DNA of 64,000 nt. Source: Lates calcarifer (Eukaryota > Chordata > Actinopteri > Centropomidae). The DNA is taken from the NCBI RefSeq assembly GCF_001640805.2, contig NC_066833.1, positions 2,110,791 through 2,174,790 of the forward strand, given 5' to 3'. Of the stretch, positions 1 to 13,395 are shown piece by piece. Position numbers and translations under genes: made by a program. Within the stretch, counting starts at the first letter, position 1. The number at the start of each line of letters is the position of its first letter. The notes under the pieces were generated by a model. It had not been told where the DNA came from and made no database searches. It saw only the letters and a list, made by a program, of their open reading frames with translations.

Positions 1-195
1 ACAGCCAGATGAGATGCGACACATGTGAAAGCTCCGTGTGGTTGACTTCGCCAAATCACAGCAAACAGACACACAAGTCTGACGGACAAGACTGTCGGTT
101 TAGTGGGAGACACGACTGAGGACAGTTGAGGGCATTCACTCTGAGGGGCGAGGACAGAGCCTGCATCCGGTGGCTTGGTGCTACAGTATGTTTAC
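1..195 (-). other. lrch1 intron 14, partial
   Basis: Sequence downstream of exon 14 on the gene strand. I see no further exon with good splice sites, so the remaining coding part and the calponin-homology domain lie outside the window. Confidence 0.7.
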
Positions 196-3100
196 CTTGA
201 TTGACATATGCCATTCATACTCCCGGCATGCAAGCTGGGCCTCAAACCTGGCCTTCTCTAGAATCATCTGTCTCTTCTTCTGGAACTCATATCCACCTTC
301 CTCCATGTGCTGCTACAGAACGCATCAAACGTTTAGGCCTTAAATATACTTAAATAACTTCTATTACTTACACACTTACAGGCTTTAAATTATATTTCCA
401 AGGACAAAGACACAAAATATTAGGCTTAGTTGGACTCTATCACGCAGGTATACTCATCAAGGACCATGTGTCTAAGTGTAATACAGCTAACAGATTTAAA
501 ATGCCCCCCACTGGTAGTATAAGAGAAATGACTGCAGATGCTGTTTTGTATGTTGAGTAAATGTTTATTTGCTGATCGTCTGTTACCATTTCTAGGTCAT
601 CAGAGAAATTGTTCAAATTGAATCACGTTTTTCAACAATTTCTAGACCTAATAACTTTTGTGGTTAAAGCAACAAAATATAACTTTTGTAATTAATTCTG
701 TTGTAGCTCTGAGTCCGAGTGGTTCAATGGTTTTCATGTACAGAAAACAAACTCAATCCAGTCAATCTCTTGACTGGAGCTCAGACTGTGTAGTCCCACT
801 CACTGAACTGAAACACAGCCAAACTGTGTATATTACCCATGATACCCTTCTCCTTCTGGAGCAGGAAGTGCTGTAGCTGTGACAAACACACCAAACTCTG
901 CTTCTAACTCTTGATATTTCCGTCATTTTCCAAAATAAGTTTAAGAACCACTGTTACAGGGTCTCAAAATTGGTATTGTTCTGTCATTTCTGATTTACCT
1001 CCTTACTATTATTAACACTCTTTGCTGATCTAGAAACTGAGCACCAACACTTAACACCAAAGTCACTGAAAGTCTGTCCAGATAAAAAGCATCAGTTGTG
1101 ACTGTCCCATTACAATTAAGTATTAACCTTTTTCATGTATGCTGATGACACCCTGTTATTCTGTGCTGTGTATTCATTCAAAATAAGATACATTTTTAAG
1201 TTCTACACACTGTACCTTTGGTGTGGTGGCACCATCATCACTGTCCTGCCCACTGAGGAGGAAGAGAGAAATAAATGAGGAAAAAGAAGATATATAATCA
1301 ATTACTCTTCAATCATTACTCTACATGCAGAAATCTGTAAAGATGTAAAGAGTTCCCTCTCAAAGGAGACCAGGGTTAAGACTGTAATCAAAAGTGCTGA
1401 AGAACAGTAACCTTTTTATTTTGGGTACATTATTTTAGAGGTGCATGCAAAAATGAGAGTGAAAAAAAACTGCTCCCTGTTTATTTTTTTCTGATGCAGG
1501 CAACAACAACAACTTAATCAGAAATAAATAATACCACGACCATGGAAAAACTCATTTGCACGTCGTACAGCATAGAAACAGTCTTACTTGAGTGACTCCT
1601 CCACTGTGACCATCTCCACCGGGTAAAGCTGGACTCCAGACAGATCGTCCTGATCCGCGGTCACTCTGACAAACAAAAGAAGTTGAAAAAATGATTAAAT
1701 CAACCGTTCTGTTCAACACTCTGTGCTTAACAGTCTGTTAAGCAGAAGGATAACTTATTTTCCCATATCTTTGGGTGAAATCGGCTGATAGGCACACTGT
1801 TGAGCCACCGCCAACAGCTGCTGAAATGTAATCCAATGGGCATACGCCTTGTTAAGAGTTTCTTAACACTGAAGAGGCGGATGTCTAAACCTTGGTTTCA
1901 TTATTAAATTAAAGTACAAACAAAGGTGCAGTTTTGATGTCTTATTGGCACATTGTTGATAACACCAAGCTGGAACTGAACTTCTCACCTGCTGGGGTCC
2001 TGCAGCAGCTCCACAGCCTCCTTCAGCTGGTTGATCATGTCAATGTGGAGCTCTGTGCCCCCTGTGACCTTTGACCTGCGAACACACAGACACAAGTAAT
2101 TAAATAAACTACAATCATCAAGCAACAACGTTTGTTTAAAATGAATCAGTGAACTTACGTTTGCTCTGTTTGCCAGTGTGAGTCTTCTTCTATCCTGAGG
2201 GGTTCGTCAAAGTCTGCTGCTGTCCGACCCTGCACACACACACACACACATATCAGCACCAGCTGCAGCTGTCACATGATCCACTCGCTCAGCCATTGGC
2301 CAAAATTCAGAGACATTACCACTGTCCCCTCATCAACAAACACAACAATAAGGACAGTGTACTGAAGTCTGTCTCTCCTTTATCTATTCCTTCCTCATGT
2401 TTCTCAAAGACGCTCAGATCGACAGATAGCTGTGACCCCACTGTCTTTTATCAGTTTTCTTTGAGGTCCAGTCCATATTTTTGTTTGTCTCTGGCAGGTT
2501 GGAAACACACCAGCAGTTTATCCAGTTCTCTAAAGGTCAAACTGAAAGTGACGCTCCTGAAAAGTCTGTAACAAGCTGTGTGCACAGAACTACAGACTGA
2601 GCTTCAACAGATGATAGTTGAAGCTCAGTCTGTAAACTGTGATGGAGTTTGGGTGATAATTTTCCTGTTCACTTTTGTTCCTGATGAGTTTGTCTAACCT
2701 GGAGGTTTGTTTCCAATCTGCCTGTTTCTCGACCCACCAGATTTACATTTCCCAGATCTTACACTGCACCTGATTCCAAAGAGTTCTGTCCCTATCAATC
2801 ATTTACACCCACAAGCGTGCGAAAATAATGGTGCGGTCCATTTAAATCTGAAGTCAGGAGTCGGAACGTGTTTCAGTTAAGAAAAACATGAAAGAAAAAC
2901 ATGCACTTGCAGGAAGGTCTTTGCTGTTGTTGCTCTCTCAGAGTATCAAAACAAATCTGCTCCATCTGAAGAACACCTCAGCTGGTAACGTTAGATTTCA
3001 ACGCAAACACTTTACAAAGTTCTTAAGAAGCCGTCCAAATTTAACTGTTTGAAAGAAACATGTAACATTAAGCTAAGCTAGTTAGCTGTTGTCACTAATA

Positions 3101-6100
3101 CCAGTTGATAACAAAGCTCTATGCGGTATTTTGCACATACAAACAGCGTAGCAACATGTCCACAGATAAAACTGAACAGTGTCTGACTGACTTCATGTGA
3201 AACTAACTAACTAACTAAGACTGAACTCCATCTTCAATTCTTATGTCAGGGTTGGTGGGGTTGCTCCAAGTTGGACATCTGACCTCAGAGAGCGTGATCA
3301 TGGTCCTAGTCAAAAGAAAGCAGCCCTGTCTTTCTGCAGGAAATGGGACATGACCAGCGATCTCCTGTGAGGCGTTAGATTGTCCCATTTGTGGCTGTTA
3401 AATAACTAAAACAGCTCTACTGACTGAATCCACATCAACAGGCTCCTCATCTCTTTGTGTTGTCCTCTCGTTTTGTGTTTAGCCCTTATTTGGTCACAGC
3501 TGAGTCTCCACAGTGACACACAGGGTCAGTGTGATGTAACCGTCTATAACAGGACAGTCTCTCTAACTAACTGCTGGACTTTCATGACAAACCAACTGAC
3601 AGAAACTTTGAACTCCAGACGTAAATTAAACTCACATTAACACAAAGTGACAGTTCAGGCTGTAGGCTCCATTAAAACAAACCAAAGACTTTAGGAGCTG
3701 CGTAAAGCTGGAATAAAATAAAGCCGTTTTACATAACCTCGCTCTGAGCGCGGCATTATTCATGAAGTGACCCATTTACTGCATCAATCTTTAACAATAA
3801 ACTGACTCAAGCACTCAGACAACATGAAGTCTTGCCTTGATGTAGTTGACGAAGCGAGTGCTGAGAGCAGAGTCTCTGTAGCTGAACTGGTCCTTCAGGG
3901 CTTCCGTAGGGCTCTCCTCAATCAGACGGACAGAGTCGGAGTTTGGGTCTGCTGTGAAGAAGGAGAACAGAAGCGTAAGTGTCTCCAACAGACGTGCTGG
4001 GAGTCTCAGGCGTGTTCAGCCTATTTTCACCTTGTGTTACTCACACAACCTGGCGGCTGGACTGTTTTTGCATCCACTGTACCGACTGTACAGAAACTCT
4101 GCTTCTTCCTATGATTTCCCTCCAGTCTCTCTCTGCTTTCCTCTCCTCTCTGCACCTTTGGGATGCTGAGATACACCCATTTTTTTGTGTCCTGAAGTCG
4201 CTCGCTCCGCCCTGGGCAAATTTGAGTCTAATTGTGTCTTTACTTTGACTTTGTATGGCGACTCATCACCTCTAAAATTCACCTCACTTTCTATCTGAAC
4301 ACCAGGGTTTTCTGTAAGTGCTGGCTGTGAGCCGGTTGGCAAGACATCGACACATTTTCATCTGGCTTCTTTCTTACTGTTTCAAGTCACTTTTTATAGC
4401 GTTCTAACTGTAACATTAGAGGAGGAGACCTGTGGGAGAACTCAGCTCCCAGTAAAACCCCCCGAACCATCAACACTGAAGGAATCCTAACCTAAAAACA
4501 AGCTGAGCTGATGTTAGCAGCAGCCCAGCTAACCGTCCCCAGCCTCTTAAAACAAGCCAACAATCAAAATAAATAAATAAATAAGTGAAGCGCTTCTGTT
4601 GCTACCCTACCTACATTAGGAAGAGAGTGTGGGTTAAAATAACCCAGACAGCCCTGCTTCCGCTCAGCTCAGCTCAGCAAATGTGACCCTCCATCAGCTC
4701 TGACCTGATTGAGGCTGATTGAAGTCTATTTAAACTGTGTGTCTGGGGAGCTGCTGCTGTTCTTTAATAAGAGTTCAACAGCCCAGATACTCACAGACAC
4801 ACTGCACACACACAACTGACTGGGTGTTACAATAAAGCCTGTTTCACACATGACCCCCCCCCAGTCCATCAAAGGATAACTCTGGTGTCTCTGAACCTGC
4901 TGGGCTTTATTTTCCTGTGTTCCTGTGTAAATGAAGAAGCATTTATTTTAATTTTATCTCTATATCTCTACCAGACTCCACTGACAAAAACAGGGATTTA
5001 ACCAGGAGCTGCTGGAATCCCACTGCCTCCATCTGTCAGTGTGTCTGTGTTACTGTGTGACTCTCAGTGGTGGAAGAAGTAATCAGATACTTTACTGAAG
5101 TAAAAGTACCACACAAGGTAGTGATATAGTGATATACAGTGAAAAATAAGCCGCCTCATCATTCATTAAGTCATGTCTGAATACATTCATGATGGTAATC
5201 TTACTGGCTCAGACAGTCACAGCACTTTCTGAGGGGCCTGTAGCTGAAGGTAGAACGTGCACAGAGAGAGATGAAATGTTCTGCCCTCTACTCATCTTTC
5301 ACACACTAAGAAAAGTTATCAGTTTAAGCCATGAAAGATCACATCAGTCTATAAAAGCTATGTTTCCTTCACAGTGTGACCTCCAGATGAATACAAAATC
5401 CAGAGAAACCTTTTACATGCAACGTGCTCCACCTGTCGTCAACGCTCAGATTTAGTAAAACAAGCTGCAGAACTCACTCTCTGACATCGCTGCTAAAACT
5501 GATGGAGGCGACGCATGCTGAGAGGAAACAGAAAACACTCTGCCTCCTTATCAGAACATTTTCATTCTCTCTGGTGTCAGATCTCGTTAGTGCTGAAACG
5601 ATTAGATAATTAGTCAATTACTCAGCCAACGGAAGCTGATCAACAAAAATTATTGACAATCAAATAATAATCTCAGTAATTCATCAAGCAGGAATTCCCA
5701 TCTGCTGCATCCCTCTGTTTTCTATCACGGTGCAGTGAGGTTAAAGCAGCCCACTACCACCTTAAAAACACCAAGAGTCACTGCTTCTTAAAATCCTGTT
5801 ACTGGTCTATAAAGCATCTCAGGCCTAAGTCCATCTCTGATCCACACCCTGACCCCTCAGGTGGTCTGGGACAGGTTTACTCAGTGTGAAGGTGGAGCAG
5901 CTTTAGTGTCTGAGCTCATCACCTGTGGAACAAGTTTCCTCGACACCTGAGCTTCTGTCAGCTTTTTGAAATCAGGGGCTGCTCCAGTAAATCACACACA
6001 GCCTCCCTCTAATCTTAAACTTCTGTTTCTGTTGTCTTTAATGTAACCTGAATGTCTTACTGTGTCACTGTAAAACACTCTCAGCTGCCTCGTGTCTGTA

Positions 6101-6980
6101 AATAAACCTGCTCTGCCTTGTTTGTGGAATTTAAAATAAAAAAAATGATGACACACACACAGTCACACACACAATGTATAACCTGTACATTACTGTATAT
6201 ACAGCCCAGTCCAGACACAACATCCTGTCCACTCACAGCTCTTTGTGTGTGTGTGTGTGTGTGTGTGTGTTACCTGTCAGGGAGCTGATGTGTTCACTGG
6301 AGTCGTCTTTGCTGATTCCCTCCTCCTCTGTGATGTGGCTCATCGGCACATTGAGACTCAGACTGTCTTCATCTGACGGCTGCAAGAACAGAAGAAGAAA
6401 AAGGAGGAAATAATTCGCCTTTTAGGCTGAAAAATGATTTTTTAAAATGTATTAATTAGATTAACTAACATCAGTATCAGCCTGAGAACTTCATGATCAG
6501 TTGAGTTTTTGATGAGGTTTGATAACTGACGTAATAAAAAGAAACAAGTGAATTATTTCTCTGTAAATAAACTGTTAATAATGTTAGAATAGTTTTCTTC
6601 ATAATAAAATTAAAAGTAAATGACTGAAACATAATCTCACACAGTACAGAAGTCCATAGACAAATTAAAGAATTTAAGAGACAAGTCAGTTTGCAGTAAC
6701 AGTGTGACGGTAGATACCATCTTTAATGTTCCTGCTCTGTGTAGAAATAGTCACGTCCTACATATAAACACACACACACATATGAACACACACACGTATG
6801 AACACACACACACACATGTTTAAACGTGACACATGTAAAAGGAAAATGAACGTTGAGGTGCTGGGGATCTGACTGGAAAACAAGTAGAAGATTTAACACA
6901 GACAGAAATACACACAGCATCCAGAGACAATAATACACAAGCACAAAGACACACAGTCACACACACACACACACACACAG

Positions 6981-7013
<33 letters not shown>

Positions 7014-7181
7014 CTCAGTACCTCAGTGGCAGACAGTCTCTTGTCTCCGTTGTCGCTGCCGACTCCTGAGTCGCTGTCCTGCTTCTTCTGCTGCTCCATG
7101 TCCTCCACACTGCAGACACACAACACAGGTCACACACCTGACACACACAGGAGGGATGTGTGTGTGTGAGTGAGCTAAAAC

Positions 7182-7213
<32 letters not shown>

Positions 7214-7968
7214 CACAGTCTTCTCTCTCTCTCCCTCTCTCTGTCAGACTGTGTTCACACTGCTGTGTAAAATCTGATTTCCTGCTCAGATCTGATTTGT
7301 TTTTTAAATAAATACTCAACATTATTAGTGATGTTTTGTCTTCAGGACATTTCACCTGCAGAGGAATACTTTATTCACAGCCTCTGTGCATCTGCCTATA
7401 CTCCTGTAACAGCTACATGAGCTTCATGACTTCATCTTCTGTGATCACTTTCCCACAGCCAAAGAAATTAAAAGCATTTATTCCAGTTAAAGCAACTAAA
7501 GTGTTATGATGCGTGCCTGACAACATTATGGATAGGATTCCTACAGAGACAGAGCTTTTAGCTTAACCAGAAACATCTCCATATATCAGTACCAGACTCC
7601 ATTGAGAAAAACAGGGATTTCACTGAGCAGAACACAGGAGCTGCTGGAATACCACTGCCTCCATCTGTTAGTGTGTCTGTGTTACTGTGTGGTACTTTTA
7701 CTTCAGTAAAGTATCTGATTACTTCTTCCACCACTGAGAGTCACACAGTAACACAGACACACTAACAGATGGAGGCAGTGGTATTCCAGCAGCTCCTGGT
7801 TAAATCCCTGTTTTTATCAATGGAGTCTGGTAGAGACAAAACATTCGGTCAACTTTAAGCTGCAGTGTGAACGCAGCACTACGGCAGTCTCTAAGCAACT
7901 GAGCAATAATATGAGCTATAATTGCTTGCGCACACATACACTAATAAGTGCACACGTGCACGCGCACA

Positions 7969-8018
<50 letters not shown>

Positions 8019-11000
8019 ATTTTCTAGGCTAGGACTAAACCTCCTGTGAACAATATTCCCGTTCCTCTCCTCTACTGGATCATTGATCTGCAGTCAGTGA
8101 GGGTTCATCAGTCCCTGACCTCTGACCTCTGATTAAAAACACAAAGCTTACTGTACACTGATCCTCATCGTGCTCATGCCAAATAACACGAACGTAATGA
8201 GGTGCAAAGCTCTGACAGTAAGTGTGATGAGATAACCTGTAACTCAGAGCCCGGTGGTGTTTTATTTTGGCGGGGCACCTGCAGAGAAACACTCTTCCTT
8301 CATCCCAGCTGAAGGTAAACTAAGCTTCACTGTGTTCCTGGTTTTTCTTTCAAGGTCTTTGTTTTAATGGAGTTTTAAAAATAGCATCAATCTGCTCCCA
8401 GCTTCCTGTGGAGTGAGAGGAGAGGAGGAACAACTCCACCTCACCCCGCTGGTATTATTAATCTTTCAACGTTTAGGGAGAGGTTTTGTTAAATAAAACA
8501 CTCACTTGGAACCACATGTTCAAACACTCCTACTGAAGGTAACAGAAAAAAGAAACAAAAAGTAAGGAAGGAGAGAAATGAACAGATGGATTAAGAAACA
8601 AGAGAAAGTCAGAAAGTTAAGAGAGAAGAAGATAGAGCAATAAACAGGAAAAAAGAAAGGAAGACTAGGAAGGAAAAAAAACAAAGAGAATGTGTGAGTG
8701 GAGGATGAGCGTTTGCTCTCCAGGAGAATAGGAACCATTTCTCCTGCCCACGTGCTGGGAGTGTTTTATGTGGGCGGACATGACAGAGTTCAGCATCCTG
8801 TGAGAGCTCAGGCTCAGTTTCAACTGAATGATGGAGAGTCTAAAGCAGCAGACTCTTCTTCTCTTGTTTATTTCTGTCTTTCTTCGCACCTCCCCCTTCT
8901 TTTCTCACCTCTATTTTTGACAGTGTGGCTTTGTTCTTTTCTTTCAGTTCTACTTCCTTCATTCGTTCCTTCACCTCCTCAGCGCTTCCTTGTCTAGCAG
9001 CTCTGAGGATGGGAGCATGGCCGATGATCCCCTCACTCCTCCTCCAGCGCCACCATGAGGTCAACATTATATTACACTAAGAATGGCTTCACTGTGGGAC
9101 CACAGGTCAGAGCTTTGACCTCCTCAGACGTTCGTCTGTTCAGCCTGACCAGGTGAAATCAACCAGCCACAGCCTGAGTACTATCATAACAGAAAATATC
9201 ATAACAGAAAGAGTCTGAGTGGCTGTTACAAACAAGTTCAATCATCCAGACCTGGAAGAAGAACCCTGATTATTTCAAGATATATTATCAGTCATAGATC
9301 TGTTGATCTGATAATTGGTGTCAGGTCACATGACCTCCTCTAAAATCTGGACAATGCTCCCACCTTTGAGAACGTACAGCAGGGTGTGTGAACCAATCAG
9401 GACTGAAACATTTTACTGCTCCATGTCCACATTCAGCCAAGTGCAGGAGGTGATCTCGCTCCACGTGCTTTATTAACAATACCCTGAAATCTGAGCCGGA
9501 TCCAAAGCTGTTAGAATGTTTCTTCTACAAACGTTACTGTGGCACTAAATTAAGTTTCACACCACTACGTTTTCTGACACGTGATTAATACACGTACGTT
9601 CTGTTATTATGACCCTCGGCCCGACCCGTAGTTTGGGAAATCAGGAGGTAATGCAGCAGCAGTAAAGTTCAATCAATCAATCAGTTCTTTGTGCAGTAGC
9701 TTTGAGGTTATTCTGGAGAATATTCAGGACAGTATTTGTTGTTTTGGTAATAAAGTGATTAACTTGATTAAATTAGATGAAAAACTAACCTTTAAGGTGC
9801 ATTTAGAACAGAGAATTTGTGACTAATCGTGAGTTAACTCTGGAGAATCAAATACTGACTGACAGCCCTGGTATGAACATATGAAATGATTCCTTTTTGA
9901 GTCTCTGAGTGTAAATCTAAAATATTTTCTTTCTGAGGTGAGGGTTAATGTTTTTATTGATTTCTAACGTTGTACAGCAGCGTGTGCAGATCTTACACAC
10001 TTTAATAAAAATGTATGAATATCGGAAATTTCCTCTCTTCGGTTGTCAGGTCTTAGATTAACTCTTACTTGTTCCATCTTAGGTTCCCTCCTTTGTTTTC
10101 CCTTTCTTTGCTCTCCTCTCGTTGCTTCACTCGTTTCAGTGTTTGTGCATTCCTTCCATCCTTCTCCCATTTCTACAATCGCTCCAACAATTGCTCCTTT
10201 GTTCCTACATTTAAGCTCCTACATTTTTCTCTGTAGCTGCTTCTCTCCATCCTTACTTTGATCGTTCTGCTGGATCCTTCACTCCTGCTCATTTGTTCCT
10301 CGTTTCGTTCCTTTATTCACTCCTCATTCCTTCCATCCGTTCATGTCTTCTTTCATCCATTGATCATAAATAACATCTCACACGCTGACGACTGGATGTT
10401 GGCCTGACTCGTCAGTGAACTCCTCTGATAGCAGACAGACTGTCAGTGTGGCCCAGCGGGGAGCCAGAGGACGGATCAGTTTCAGCTGACTAATGGAGGA
10501 TTTGGCTCCAGACTGAGAAACTGAGGAAGCTTAGATCTCAGACAGCCATGCTGGTCCAGCAGAGACAGTTTTCTATCCCCCCACAGACACACTTAATGTC
10601 GTTAAAACTAAACAAAATAAACGGCTTTGAGGTGATGTAACATGCCTCTGGCAGCCATGTTGACGGTCCTCAGCTAAGAAGAACTGAGAGCAGATATAAG
10701 ACGATAACCTGGGCGTCCCAAAAGTTTGGAGCAAGTACAGTTAACTTCTGATTATTTTCCTTCTTGAAAATCTTCAGAGGCTACAGCTTTCTCAAAGATA
10801 GCTCTGGTATTTTTGAACCTGGACCTTATTTTCCCATGTTTCTGAGTTTAAAATATCTCTGAACATCCTTTTAGTTTAACCAGAAACATCTCTGTATATC
10901 AGTACCAGACTCCACTGACAAAAACAGGGATTTTACTGAGCAGAACATGGGAACTCTTGGGATACCTCTGCCTTGATCTGTTAGTGTGTCTGTGTTACTG

Positions 11001-13364
11001 TGTGACTCTCAGTGGTGGAAGAAGTAATCAGATACTTTACTGAAGTAAAAGTACCACACAGTAACACAGACACACTAACAGATGGAGGCAGTGGTATTCC
11101 AGCAGCTCCTGGTTAAATTGCTGTTTTTGTCAGTGGAGTCTGGTAGTGATATATAGAGATGTTTCTGGTTAAACTAAAAGGATCAGAATCTGAGGGTGAA
11201 CTGGTTTAAAGTGCTGAATCATTAAGAGCTCACACAACAGAATATGAAGCTCTGTTATTGGATATTTCCTCCTGATATGCACCTTGGGAGTTGCAGTTAA
11301 AATCTGCTTCAGACTGATAGCACACAGCCAGACGCCTGAAACTCTACGTCAGGAAGGTCCAAGCTTCTTAGACGCCTTCAGTGAAATAAAGATGTTTTGG
11401 TTTTGAGACATTTCGATCACCAACAGTGTGTGAAAATGACTAACGAGTCCTTTTAGTGTGTGTTTACTCTGCAGCTGCAGCACTTCTCTGTCTGCACTGC
11501 TCAAGGACGGCGGTTTGGAAAATTAAAACTCTGCTTTTTTCCTTTGCCAGAGAGCTCGAAGAACGACGGGGCAATTAGTCTGTTATGTGCCACAACTGTT
11601 CCCATTAAGTAACAGTGATCAAACTGATCGCTGTGATAATAGAGTAGAAGCAGATGGAGGAGGTAACCACTGCAGCACTAATGCAGAAAACACTTTCTTC
11701 TCATTGGGTGACACTGACCTGCCGGTGGTGGGCCGTGATAGGCTGAGTCGCTCCATGACGGGCAGGTAGAGCGAGTCGGGCATTTTCTCACTGCGACACG
11801 CCTCGATGCTCAGATACTTGAATATGTGCACTTTGCCCTTTATGCAGATCTGCAGAGGAAGAGAAAGAATGAATTAAGACAAACTGTTTTCTATTCCTCT
11901 TCCACCTCAGCCTGGATTCACACAGACTTTCAGCCTCTGAGACAACAGGTTATCAAATGATTCCTATCACTGGACCTCCGTAAATCAGGACTGCATGAGG
12001 AGGTTAAAATGAATATCAACAGAGAGCTGCAGGACTGATCCTAAAACCAGGAAGTCAGTTAGCATGTTAGCATGTTAGCACTTCCTGTTCCCTCGTCCCA
12101 GAGTCAGTGTGTTTCTGGTTAAATGTCTGAAATAAGGTCTGTGGTTTTAACACAAGCTCAAGACATTTTCAGGTTTGATTCTCCGACATAAAATGGGTCA
12201 GTAAATCCCCCACTCCTGATGTTTGAAGCTTTTACGTGTCTTAAAAAAGGCGGTTGCTAACGAGTGTCTAAATGAGACTACAGAGGTTGTCGGGGACGTT
12301 AACATGAAAACCCATCTACTCACCAGTCCACCTTTACAGCCTCGTTGTGTTTCTACTCACGCTCTTTCAAACTCTCACTAACTTTCTAAGAAGAAAGGCT
12401 TTTGTAGAAGAGCTCAGAGCTAAATGAAATGACCAGTTGGAAGCTTAGTGGTGGAGACGTTGACGTCATGTGACCGTGGTGTAGTTGGTTTATAGCCTAA
12501 CATTAGCTTCCTTACTTCTGGAGACTTTAGGCTTCAAACATCAGAACAGTGGTGTTCATCTGATACAGTTCGACAGAACGGTGATAAGGAACCATAGAGC
12601 ACAGTAAGATTATACCTGTGCCTAGCTGAACTAATGCTCTCAGCAACAAGAACGGGCTCTGACGCCATTACTTTGTATTTCAACTTCCTGTCCGGTGGCA
12701 ATGTGTTGTGTCTGCTCCTTGTGACATTTTTCCAACTATCTGAGCAGTTTTATAATCAAACTCAGACTCTACAGCAGACTGACAAGCTGCTCTGGGATCA
12801 GCTGGTTACTGTTATAATGGTCACAGTGACTGAAAGTGTTGTGCACTTGTGTTTAATCATGTGTTCATAACATCATAATATCATAACAGAAAGAGTCTGA
12901 GTGGCTGTTACAAACAAGTTCAATCATCCAGACCTGGAAGAAGAACCCTGATTATTTCAAGATATATTATCAGTCATAGATCTGTTGATCTGATAATTGG
13001 TGTCAGGTCACATGACCTCCTCTAAAATCTGGACAATGCTCCCACCTTTGAGAAACGTACAGCAGGGTGTGTGAACCAATCAGGACTGAAACATTTTGGT
13101 ACAGCCAGCAACAGAAGCTGGACGTTACAGAGACAGAAACAGGAATGGAATAGATGAAGAGAGCAGCGTAAGGTCGATACTGTGTGTGTGTGTGTGTGCA
13201 TTACCTGTGCAGGTGGACTCTGCAGTGGGTTGTTTTCTAACTGGAGCGACTGGAGCTGTTTCATCTTCCTGAAACATACCGGGATGGTGGACACCTTGTT
13301 ACAGGAGAAATCAAACTTCACCAGAGGAAGGTCGGCCAGGTCTGCAGGAAGACGTGCACACGCG

Positions 13365-13395
<31 letters not shown>

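Larger units (their letters stand above)
3952..6273 (-). other. lrch1 intron 8
   Basis: 2,322 bases. Holds a dispersed repeat shared with 36112-36455 (4365-4530), half of a foldback element (4873-5143), a hAT-type relic (5587-5692) and a likely LINE 3' relic (5790-6115). No extra exon seen. Confidence 0.7.
7110..11718 (-). other. lrch1 intron 6
   Basis: 4,609 bases. Holds a GA/CT inverted low-complexity pair (7182-7242), two foldback elements, a long (CA)n (7950-8017), purine-rich (8535-8700) and pyrimidine-rich (10085-10370) tracts, and one of two 219-bp direct repeats (9196-9414). Remaining stretches look like ordinary intron. Confidence 0.75.
11850..13204 (-). other. lrch1 intron 5
   Basis: 1,355 bases, largely made of two repeats: the inverted-partner repeat at 12012-12562 and the direct-repeat copy at 12878-13097. 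A (TG)n tract lies next to the exon 5 donor. Confidence 0.8.
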
